From the NCBI RefSeq assembly GCF_017161325.1, contig NZ_CP045670.1, positions 124,001-188,000 of the forward strand: DNA of 64,000 bases, in the 5' to 3' direction. This document shows positions 28,782 to 37,190 of the stretch, in pieces. The position numbers were made by a program, and so were the translations under genes. A model generated the notes under the pieces. That model had not been told where the DNA came from and did not search any database. It saw only the letters and a list, made by a program, of their open reading frames with translations. The first letter of the stretch is position 1; the number at the start of each line of letters is the position of its first letter. The DNA comes from Treponema pedis. GTDB lineage: Bacteria; Spirochaetota; Spirochaetia; Treponematales; Treponemataceae.

Positions 28782-29483
28782 TCAATATAGTTTATAAGGT
28801 TTTGTTAAATATGCAAAATTATTGTTTGCAAATTCCAGCATACATTGAATGTATCTTGCATCGCCGTATTCTTCTTTCAGCTGTAAAAGGTTACCGTTCA
28901 TCTCGGCGGATAAATCAAGTTTTTTTGCGAATATAGGTTGTTTGTCGGCTCCGAGTAAAATAAGCGAAAACTCAAACAGTTCCGTATTTTCATGTGTTTG
29001 TACAGTCCAAGTGTTTTCCGTAATGTTAAAAGAGAAGGGTAAAGCTCTTTTTTCCTCCGTTTTATTTAAGCTAAAAGTTTTAATATCGCGATTTCCCGAT
29101 AAATCTTCCGCAATTAGCGAGTATGTTCCTTCGGGAAAGCCTCCTGACGGCGGGGCTATTTTATTTGAGCCTGCATAAAGCTTTTTTTGTCCCGCATTTT
29201 CCGTGTTATCTACGGAAATAAAAAAAGAAGAATTGTTTCTGTTTAGTACCCAACTTAATCCGCTTTCAGTATGAATTACCGTAACGGAATTATAATCGTT
29301 TTTTCCGTCTTCGTCGGTATAAAGAGAAAATACGGAAAGGCGTTCCGCGAAATTTTCATTTTCGGTTTCCACCAATAAACGTTTGATTGAAAATTCCGAA
29401 ATTACAGGCGGCTTAAACGAGCAGTTTATTTGTAAAAATATAAAAGCGATAAAGATAAAAAAAGAGTGATTTATTTTTTTCAT
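28782..29483 (-). CDS. Hypothetical lipoprotein
   Basis: 233 residues. The signal peptide ends in a spirochaete-like lipobox (FLQINC, Cys near residue 21), so it should be lipidated by Lgt and exported. The rest is beta-rich ([20 protein letters not shown]) with no recognised domain; the middle carries a phrase like [14 protein letters not shown], seen in immunoglobulin-like folds. It sits between a conserved cytoplasmic gene (seven-base gap) and trmB. Confidence 0.75.
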   Translation of the reverse strand: MKKINHSFFIFIAFIFLQINCSFKPPVISEFSIKRLLVETENENFAERLSVFSLYTDEDGKNDYNSVTVIHTESGLSWVLNRNNSSFFISVDNTENAGQKKLYAGSNKIAPPSGGFPEGTYSLIAEDLSGNRDIKTFSLNKTEEKRALPFSFNITENTWTVQTHENTELFEFSLILLGADKQPIFAKKLDLSAEMNGNLLQLKEEYGDARYIQCMLEFANNNFAYLTKPYKLY

Positions 29484-29489
29484 ATTCGA

Positions 29490-30650
29490 TTAAAACATAA
29501 AAGACATATTCATAACCGTAAGGTCGGAATCTTCAAAACGACTTGCACTTGATTCAAAGCGGACGTTTACTTTTTCGCATGCATCGTTTAAGTAAGAAAT
29601 ATAATACATACCTAAGCCGGTATCTTCCGAACCTTCAGGTAGGGCCCTGTAAAAATCTATGAGCGAATTTTTATCTACATCTGCGGATTTGATATCATTA
29701 AAGTTTGCCCGTACGGCTTCGGATTTTTCATTTTTACTGTAAAGGGTTACCTGTATTTTTCCCTGAGTGCCTAAACCGGAGCCGCCTATTTTCCACGAAA
29801 CGAATACAAGTTCCCGTTTGCGTTCAAGCTCGGCTACAAGTCTCCGCCTTATTGCAGGGTCAAAAAGGGCTTCCTGCGGGTCGCCCAATTCCGGAAATAA
29901 AATTTTCGCTTCCTTATGCAGGTTCATATTTTCAGCGCTTAAAATCAACTCCATAAGCATTAAAGCTATATATTCGGCAATTTTAGTTTTATCCATATAT
30001 TCTACAAGACCTGTACGGATAGCCTTTAAAATTTGGTCGAAATCGGGGTTGGAGCGGAATTTGGTAATAATAAACCATGTAAATGGACGTAAATTGTTTA
30101 GAAATTTTTCACTTAAAAAAAGCTGGATATTTTTTTCTTCAGGAGAAAGAGAGTTGTTTTTCATTATAAAGGTAATAAGAGGATTAAGAATTTCATTTTT
30201 TGCATCATAAATTACTTTTTCATTTTTTTGTAAAATATTTGCTAAAAATCTTTCGTTAATATGAGTTTTTTCGTCCACAATACTTGCAGGGTTTTGCCTG
30301 TTCCATTTTTTTATGACGGGAGAAGCGAGAATTTGTTTAAAAATAAATTCGTCATATTGTTTGTATAAAACCGAATAAACAATGAGTTTTGAAAGGTCCA
30401 TAACTTCTTGACGGGAAGAGACAAATTCAGGTTTTGAAATTTCTATTTTCGAGATATAGTCGGTTAAAAGAAGGCGTTGTATAGTTTCCGGAATAAATTT
30501 TTCGAGTGAAATACCGTATTCTTCAACATTACCCGCAAGTTTGAATTTTAACAGTTTTTTATTTCTTTTGATAAAAAATGTTGACCCTTCCTGCGTTAAA
30601 ATGAGTTTCAGCGGTAATTCCAAGATACGCTTTTTTTCACCTGCGGCCAT
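29490..30650 (-). CDS. Conserved hypothetical cytoplasmic protein
   Basis: 386 residues from the ATG at 30650, preceded by GGGAG; an upstream in-frame start at 30695 has no better site. It is mainly helical and charged, without signal or membrane segments. The last 90 residues look like a beta domain (FVSWKIGGSGLGTQGKIQVT, SADVDKNSLIDFYRALPEG, GMYYISYLND). It resembles proteins I associate with spirochaetes, but I cannot name a function. Operon with the lipoprotein and trmB. Confidence 0.7.
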   Translation of the reverse strand: MAAGEKKRILELPLKLILTQEGSTFFIKRNKKLLKFKLAGNVEEYGISLEKFIPETIQRLLLTDYISKIEISKPEFVSSRQEVMDLSKLIVYSVLYKQYDEFIFKQILASPVIKKWNRQNPASIVDEKTHINERFLANILQKNEKVIYDAKNEILNPLITFIMKNNSLSPEEKNIQLFLSEKFLNNLRPFTWFIITKFRSNPDFDQILKAIRTGLVEYMDKTKIAEYIALMLMELILSAENMNLHKEAKILFPELGDPQEALFDPAIRRRLVAELERKRELVFVSWKIGGSGLGTQGKIQVTLYSKNEKSEAVRANFNDIKSADVDKNSLIDFYRALPEGSEDTGLGMYYISYLNDACEKVNVRFESSASRFEDSDLTVMNMSFMF

Positions 30651-30834
30651 ATTTTCTCCCTGCCTTAATAAGATACCGATGATAAAGTATAACATATATT
30701 AAAGATAAATGCTATAGGTATTGTGAATGGCCGATACGGCTATAAGACGGAATATTTTTATTGTGTCGGCTTAAGGGAATTAACACGAAAAAAAATGAAA
30801 CGGTATGAAAAAATCTTTTAGGAACAGGGAGTTT

Positions 30835-30890
30835 AAAAGTTTCCGCCGCCGCTTAGTAATTTATTTTACCGTGAAACGGCGGAAACTTTT
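30835..30890. terminator. Inverted repeat, probable terminator after the YkvI-type gene
   Basis: Perfect 14-bp arms AAAAGTTTCCGCCG (30835-30848) and its complement (30877-30890) with a 28-base loop, ending in TTTT on either strand. It lies within the 289-base gap between the transporter end and the next minus-strand gene. Nothing else was seen in that gap. Confidence 0.6.
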
Positions 30891-30939
30891 CGGAAAGCCT
30901 TACAGGCTGTATTCCTGCCCCGTTTATAAATTTAACGGT

Positions 30940-32079
30940 TTATGACTTATTTTTTATTTTTACGGTTATATTGCGTATGTTTTTCCACAACATAAAAACG
31001 ATAAGTACCGCTCCGACATATCCGTTTATGACGTAAATAATGTTAATTAAAACTCTGAACGGGAGATAAAGACCGATAATCAAACCTAAAATGCCCAGTA
31101 CGATTGTCAGTATTTTAAATTGATTTGACCCTTCTTTTGAAAAGCGCGCACACGGATTGTAAAGAAGGGGGACTGCTGTAGTGTAAATTCCTGCAAATAC
31201 TACTACGGCAAATATTGAGGCAAACGGCTTCCATATATATTCTGCAAGAATTAAATTCGGTATATCGGCATTCCATACGAAAATATTTTTTGTATTTATA
31301 CCTTCGGTATTTATATTTGCAATTTGTGCAAACATGATGACTATAATTGCAAGGCATATTGCCAGGGTGCCTATGTATATTCCGTACTCAATATCCTTTT
31401 TTTTATTTACTGCTCCAAGAGCGGCGGTAAAACTTGCAAACCATAACAATACAAAGCCCGCATAGGAAAGACCTGATATAATCCAATTGGGACCCGCATT
31501 TTTTATAGTTGAGTTTCCGGCTTCTGCAAAGTTTCCGTTTTTAAGAATTTCCAATCCTTCACCTATATTGACACCGTCTTTTATAATAGTTATACAGCCT
31601 ATGGCAATACATAAAACTACTATAGCCGGGCCTACCAAACCTATTTTATCAACTAATGAGTTAAGCCCTCCTACAACGGTAACGATAGTAAGTACCGCAA
31701 GCAATACTCCGCCCGTCCATTTCGGGAATCCGTATTGTTGGTTAAGTGTGGAAGCGGCTCCGCCTACCATTACGAAAAACGACATGTAACAAAATAGTGT
31801 GGAGTAGTAATCCATAGCCGTTCCTATGTATTTTCCGCAATAAAATTTGTATATATCGTTTCCTTTTTCAAACTTTTCTTTTGCTCCTGCCGCGGCAAAA
31901 TTGTAATTGTAATAAATAAAACATACGGCAAATAAAAGTACGGTAAGAAGCCCGTGTAATCCGTAGGCGGTGAAATATTGTATTATTTCCTGTCCCGTTG
32001 CAAAACCTGAACCTATAGTAAATGCTATAACGGCTCCTGCAAGTATAAATACACGTTTTAAACTAAAATCTTTACTCAT
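30940..32079 (-). CDS. YkvI-family membrane transporter
   Basis: 379 residues, about eleven membrane helices, starting with the discontinuous-helix motif FTIGSGFATGQEIIQYFTAYG typical of YkvI-like and other APC-fold carriers. GGAGG precedes the ATG. It is directly downstream of grdB, separated by a hairpin, so uptake of an amino acid or amine feeding the reductase (glycine, sarcosine or betaine) is a reasonable inference. The substrate is not shown by the sequence. Confidence 0.75.
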   Translation of the reverse strand: MSKDFSLKRVFILAGAVIAFTIGSGFATGQEIIQYFTAYGLHGLLTVLLFAVCFIYYNYNFAAAGAKEKFEKGNDIYKFYCGKYIGTAMDYYSTLFCYMSFFVMVGGAASTLNQQYGFPKWTGGVLLAVLTIVTVVGGLNSLVDKIGLVGPAIVVLCIAIGCITIIKDGVNIGEGLEILKNGNFAEAGNSTIKNAGPNWIISGLSYAGFVLLWFASFTAALGAVNKKKDIEYGIYIGTLAICLAIIVIMFAQIANINTEGINTKNIFVWNADIPNLILAEYIWKPFASIFAVVVFAGIYTTAVPLLYNPCARFSKEGSNQFKILTIVLGILGLIIGLYLPFRVLINIIYVINGYVGAVLIVFMLWKNIRNITVKIKNKS

Positions 32080-32101
32080 ATATTCCTCCTGACAGATATA
32101 A

Positions 32102-32131
32102 AATACGGCAAGTAAATTTACCTGCCGTATT
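32102..32131 (-). terminator. Hairpin between grdB and the transporter gene
   Basis: Arms 32102-32116 and 32117-32131 form a nearly perfect 15-bp stem (one G-U on the minus-strand RNA), followed by TTTTATAT on the minus strand. It may end or attenuate the grdEB transcript. Confidence 0.65.
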
Positions 32132-32149
32132 ATTTTTATATATCTTGAA

Positions 32150-33461
32150 TTATTTTTCGAATACGGTTTGTCCGTCTACGGGTGTTTGAAGAGTTTTTAA
32201 AGCTCTTTTTACCATGGAAACCCTCAGTTTATAACTGTCCGTTTCGCCTTGTGGCGGGTCTCCGAGTGGATACGGTATTCCTATGCCGGGAATAATTCGG
32301 TTGGCCCCTATCGTAAGAGATATGGGAACTACCGTAGCCATATGAACAACCGGAATACCGTATTTTTCTATGCCTTTAACCATCGTTGCACCGCAACGCG
32401 TGCAAGTGCCTCACGTAGAAACAAGGATAACGGCGTCCACGTGCTCATCGATAAACATCTGACCGATTTCCTTTCCGAATTTTGCGGCTGAAGCGGTAGC
32501 CGTTCCCGTTCCCGTCGTGGAGCAAAAGTAATTTACCAACTCTCCGAATTCACCCGCTTTTTCAAGCTCTCTTAATGCGTCCAGAGGAACTACGACATTG
32601 GGATTTGCTATTGCGAATTGGCGGTCGTATCCTCCGTGAATGGAAGTAAACTTATCCGCCGAAAGTTTATCCATACCGCTGATATCGTACTTGCCCCATT
32701 TTGTTGCATTGGAAGATTCTATGTGATCCGGATTGCCGGTAGGTACAATACCTCCTGAAGTAACTATCGCTATCTTCGCCTTGCGTATATCTTTTACGGG
32801 GGCGGCGGGAGCAACCCTATCGAATTTGGGCATAGGCAGGTCGGTCTCAAACGGTTCGCCTTTTAATTTTTTAAGAAGCATTTTAATAGCTCTTTCGGAG
32901 CCTCTTTCTTCGGCAAAGTAATTTACCCGTATACCTCTTTCGATATAGCCTTCTTCTTTCGGCCCTAAAATTTCGGTTCCCGATACCAGTTTTTTACCTA
33001 AAGCCGCCATTACAGGTAATACTTTAGACATACCGGCTGCCGAGTTGGGGGTTTCCACTATAATTAAATCTTTACGGAACATATCCGTACCCGGATTTTC
33101 TACATACATACCGGTAACCGACGGTATGCCGAGCTGCTCTTCAACAGCTTTGCAAATTGTTCCGCAGGCAACTCCGTAGCGGCCCGCATTAAAAGCAGGC
33201 CCCGCTATGAAAAGTTGAGGGTTATATTTTTTTTACCATATCTATTACGGTTTTTGTAGCGGCTTCCAAATTTTCTCCGAAATAATTGTCGCCGCAAATT
33301 ACGGTGGCGACGATTTCAAAATCGTTTCCGAGAGCGGTTTTAAGACCGGCTCCGGGGCCTACAATACCCTCTCGTATTTCGGGTAAATGGTCGGCTTTTT
33401 CTTCGCCGCCTATACCTGCAAAGAATTGATTGATATAATGAACTGCTTTATATTTAGCCAT
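32150..33461 (-). pseudogene. grdB: GrdB, selenoprotein of glycine (or sarcosine/betaine) reductase, with an A8 frameshift
   Basis: Substrate-specific subunit that releases acetyl from glycine to the GrdA selenoprotein. The start is ATG 33461 after GGGAGG. N-terminus: INQFFAGIGGEEKADHLPEI. An in-frame TGA at 32411-32413 lies in LVST-U-GTCTRCGATMVK, the GrdB selenocysteine site, at restored residue 350. A further defect is a run of eight A (plus-strand T8, 33227-33234): seven would join VIDMVKK to YNPQLFIAGPAFNAG. As written the protein stops at 33222. Restored length is 436 residues, normal for GrdB. An automatic annotation would split it into three pieces. The frameshift may be sequencing error, and slippage on A8 could rescue it. 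Confidence 0.88.
32386..32413 (-). promoter_or_regulatory. Selenocysteine UGA codon and candidate SECIS hairpin
   Basis: On the minus strand, five bases after the UGA (32411-32413), TTGCAC (32400-32405) pairs with GTGCAA (32386-32391) around the loop GCGTTGCG. Position and loop size fit a short bacterial SECIS, but the stem is only six pairs and I cannot fold it here. Confidence 0.45.
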
Positions 33462-33477
33462 TTTAACCTCCCTTTTA

Positions 33478-34764
33478 TCAATATCCTTTTGCCGCCAGCT
33501 TGTTAAAGCCGTTTGCAATTGTAGAAGCAATAATGATTTGAAGCTCCGCTTCAAAACTTCCGTCGGAGTTTACGCATCCGTCCCAACCGCCTATCTGCAT
33601 TTCAATAAACTTTTGTGTTCCGATTACTTTTTTCATGGCGGGAAATTTAAGTGTTGCATTTCCCTGTCCGCATGAAGCCAGGGCATCGGCTTCTTCGCAT
33701 ATATCGGCAAGGGATTGCGATTTTCCGTCCTTACCGGGGAATTCGTCGGTTATAAGAACCACCTTGGTTCCCGCTTTTTCGACCTTTCGGCAATTCATCA
33801 TCAAATCGGTATCGGGATTTCCGTATCCTTCTTCGGTGATAAGAACTCCGTCGAGTCCCATCCAGTTGCACAGTTTTGCAACCATATCGGAATGCCGCTC
33901 TTTATCTGCGAGAAAAACGTTTTCATTTGTCAATATAACGCCCATAAAATTAATGTCTTTTCCGTGATGTTTGTAGCAGTCTTCTATGACGGGATTGTGA
34001 AAGTGGTGATAGGTGGTAACCTTGTCGCAGGGAGCGACACAATTTCCTGAAACTATTGCTCCGTCCATAATTTCGGTAGGATACATAAATGTAGGAATGA
34101 ACTGTTTTGCATCTACACCGTAATAATATGTGTCGTGCAGCAAGCCTTGCGATTGCAACATATGTATATATCCTATTTTCGGAAGATTGGGATACATAGC
34201 GGCCTGTTCAAATATAGGTTTGGTCTCGTATATTATAAGCTCATCAGGTTCCAAATTCCTTGCGGTTTCTCCCAGATATGCAGCTACTTTTAAACCTGCA
34301 ATGCGGGCGGCTTTTTCATATACGTGAGTTTCAAGATTTTCCGCAGGTTCCACTACAACGCATAGGTTGACGGTTTTCGAAAACGGGCAGTATTCCGCAG
34401 CGGGTCCTGCCATATCGATAACACCTTCTTGGAATCCGACAATTTTACCTACGGTAACCACACAGCAGCCTTCCAGAACATGAGTTCTTCCCGAGCCTAC
34501 TTGAGGACTTACCTTTCCGATAACTCCGGGAAATATTTCCCCTCCGGATATTTTTACTCTCGGCTCTATTACATCCTTAACGGGTGTAATTCTTGTTTGC
34601 TCACCCGGCGTCGCTATGTCAAGATGACAACCTATAAGTTTGTCATCTTCAAGTACAAGTTTTCTTACTTCATCTTGATTGACATATAAAATGCCGTTTT
34701 TTACGTGAGTTTTTTCGTCAAATCGGATATCTTTAATAAAGATTTTCCCCAATTCAAGCTTCAT
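33478..34764 (-). CDS. grdE: GrdE, glycine reductase proprotein (protein B alpha/beta subunits)
   Basis: 428 residues from the ATG at 34764 (GGAGG eight bases upstream). This is a proprotein that splits at a cysteine which becomes the pyruvoyl group binding the substrate amine. The expected site is present as SGNCVAPC with Cys at residue 242, the same number reported for the Clostridium sticklandii protein. Other landmarks are GKVSPQVGSGRTHVLEGCCV, TTYHHFHNPVIEDCY and EMQIGGWDGC near the end. It is 17 bases from grdB. The grdA, thioredoxin and grdC/D partners are not in the window. Confidence 0.93.
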   Translation of the reverse strand: MKLELGKIFIKDIRFDEKTHVKNGILYVNQDEVRKLVLEDDKLIGCHLDIATPGEQTRITPVKDVIEPRVKISGGEIFPGVIGKVSPQVGSGRTHVLEGCCVVTVGKIVGFQEGVIDMAGPAAEYCPFSKTVNLCVVVEPAENLETHVYEKAARIAGLKVAAYLGETARNLEPDELIIYETKPIFEQAAMYPNLPKIGYIHMLQSQGLLHDTYYYGVDAKQFIPTFMYPTEIMDGAIVSGNCVAPCDKVTTYHHFHNPVIEDCYKHHGKDINFMGVILTNENVFLADKERHSDMVAKLCNWMGLDGVLITEEGYGNPDTDLMMNCRKVEKAGTKVVLITDEFPGKDGKSQSLADICEEADALASCGQGNATLKFPAMKKVIGTQKFIEMQIGGWDGCVNSDGSFEAELQIIIASTIANGFNKLAAKGY

Positions 34765-34884
34765 ATCACATACCTCCATGATATATATTTATTTTTAATA
34801 TGCGGTTTTTTCGGCATATCAGGAAAAGTTGTCGAAAAGAATCCGCATATATAAAAACCGACATAATGGCACAAATTTTTTATT

Positions 34885-37075
34885 CTATACTTTGAATTTT
34901 TTTACCTCGCTTACAAGATTTTCTATGCTTTGTTTATTTTTTTGACTTATTCCGTTTACTTCCTGTACGGCATTATTTATTTGTACCGCGCCGCAGGCCA
35001 TTTCGTTCATACTTTCTGAGATAATACGGGTTAGTCCGTCGAGTTTACTCATTTCTTTTGCGACGTTTTCACCGCCTTTTAACATTTCTTCCGAGCCTGT
35101 TTTAACTTCCGCCGTTACGTTGTTGATATCGCGTATTGCGGTAAGTATTTCTTTACTGCCGTTTTGCTGCTCATACATAGCCTCCATAATTCGGCTGCTC
35201 ATAGATTTAACATTTTCCGCTATGGAAAAAATAGCATTAAATTTTTCTTCAACCGTTTTGGAAGCGGCGGATAATATTTCTATTTCTCCGGATAAAGCTT
35301 TAAGTGTCGTAGTGATGGTTTTTCCCTGACTGCTGGATTCTTCCGCAAGTTTACGTATTTCGTCCGCAACAACGGCAAAGCCTTTTCCTGCTTCTCCCGC
35401 ATGGGCAGCTTCAATAGCGGCATTCATTGCTAAAAGATTTGTTTGACTTGCAATATGTTGAATAACGCTTGAGGCTTCCAATAAACTTCCGGATTCTTCC
35501 GCAATTTTTTGTGTTACGCTGTTCGAGTTTAAAATAGTATCTTTTCCGTCCGCCGTAGCGGAAGTAAGCGTTTTAATAATTTCATCGGTTTTTTCCAGTG
35601 TTTGAGTAATGGACATTATATTTGCAGCCATTTGTTCAATTGCGGAAGAAGACTCCGCTACGCTTGATGCCTGCGTTTCTATACCTGAATTTAGTCTTTT
35701 AACCGTATTTATAATTTCTTCAATAGATAAAGCCGTTCCCGCAACACTTTCCGCTTGATTGAGTACTTGACGTTTTACGCTTTCGATGTTTGTACTTATT
35801 TGATGTATTGAACTTGCAGTTTCAGTCATATTGCTTGCAAGTTCATCTCCTATATTTTGCATAGAATCGGTATTATTGCTTACCGTTTGTATAGATGAAC
35901 CTATTTTTTCGATTGTCTTATTAAAATATTCCGATAACTCGGTAATTTCATCGTTTCCGTTAATTATAAGTCTTGCCGTTAAGTCTCCTTCTCCCTCGGC
36001 TATATTTTTTAGCGCTTTAACGGCAATATTCAGAGGTTTTGTAATATGAAGTGCAAAAATTAAAGAAACGGTTAAAAATATAATTAATAATAAGATGCCT
36101 ACGGTAAATATAGATTGTAAAACCTGATAGTATTCCGAAAAAACTTCGTCTTTTTCCATAAAAGCTATCAGCTTCCAGTTTAAAGTTTGTACTGTATATA
36201 TTTCCGTAATCCATTTTTTACCGTCCATCTCTACGGTTATATTTCCCGAATCCGCTCCGCTTAAATCGCTAAAACCCTGAACATTTATTTCTTTTATATT
36301 TTTAAAATTAAAAGAGTTATTTTTGGGGTCCGCCAATATTGTTCCGTCGTTTTGTATCAGCATAATATAGCCCGTTTTTCCGATTGTAAGTTTTTTAAGC
36401 ATTTCGGTTAATGTTTTTAAAGTTACTTCTATGCTTACGTTTCCGATGTGTTCATTTTGAAAAGAAAAGACGCTATGGGAAAGGCAGATTACCGTATCTC
36501 CCGCCGTGGAATTGTAAGCCTCGGTAATTATCGGTTTGTCGACGGACTTGGAAGCCGCTTCATACCATGGACGTTTTCTGGGGTCATACCCGCCGGATAG
36601 AGCCGTATCGCATGTTGATGTATATCCGCCCCATTCGGTACCCATAAAAACACACATATAATGAGGATAACTTTTATGTATATTTTTAAATAAATTAAAT
36701 ACTCTTTTTTCTTTTTCACTTTTTTCAATCGTATCTACATTGGATATTTCCGTCTTGGATATATACTTGTTAAAACTGTCATCGGCATTGCGCACGTCCG
36801 GGTGGTTCGACAGCATAGTCAGCATATATTTTGTATCATTAAAGAATATGTTTATTCCGTATTCTATTAATTTTATATTTTGCTGCATATTTTTACTGAA
36901 GCGTTCCATATCGGATTTTTTAATTTGAAATCCCAATACGGTAGAGATAAAAAATATAAGTGTTATAATGGAAACGGCAAAGATTGAAATTAACTTTTTT
37001 CTTATGGAAAATTTTATACGGTTTTTATTTTTTTGATTGGGGGGGGGGGGGGGGGATTGTATATACTTTATTCAT
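34885..37075 (-). CDS. Methyl-accepting chemotaxis protein 2 (dCache), poly-C tract out of frame as sequenced
   Basis: The ATG at 37075 follows AGGAGG. Six codons later a C17 tract (37039-37055) puts the receptor out of frame; C16 or C19 would be in frame and then reads [15 protein letters not shown], helix 1, and a periplasmic dCache domain. That domain has the amino-acid-sensor spacing Y-x4-R-x-W-Y ([10 protein letters not shown]), with the later conserved Asp replaced by Glu in GNVSIEV. Helix 2, HAMP and a signalling domain nearly identical at its tip to MCP 1 follow ([20 protein letters not shown]). Restored length is about 730. It is directly upstream of grdE. The only in-frame start after the tract is a TTG at 36936, downstream of helix 1. 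Confidence 0.88.
37039..37055 (-). repeat. Homopolymer tract C17 (G17 on plus strand) within the MCP 2 N-terminus
   Basis: About 17 identical bases between the start codon and helix 1 of the receptor. The frame is off by one, so losing one or gaining two bases restores it. In the receptor frame, a TGA upstream of the tract excludes another start. The exact length is at risk of base-calling error. Confidence 0.85.
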
Positions 37076-37190
37076 TTTTGTCAATGCCTCCTGTTTTGCA
37101 TAAATTACTGTAGCATACAACAAAAAAAAAGTCAATATAAATAAATGTTTGTTACGGATAAATTATAAATTTTAGGGTATAAAATCCGTT

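Noticed and set aside
29767-30210. 147-codon open frame opposite the conserved cytoplasmic gene
   Set aside because: Shadow frame of the minus-strand gene; low-complexity Ser/Ile composition and no ribosome site.
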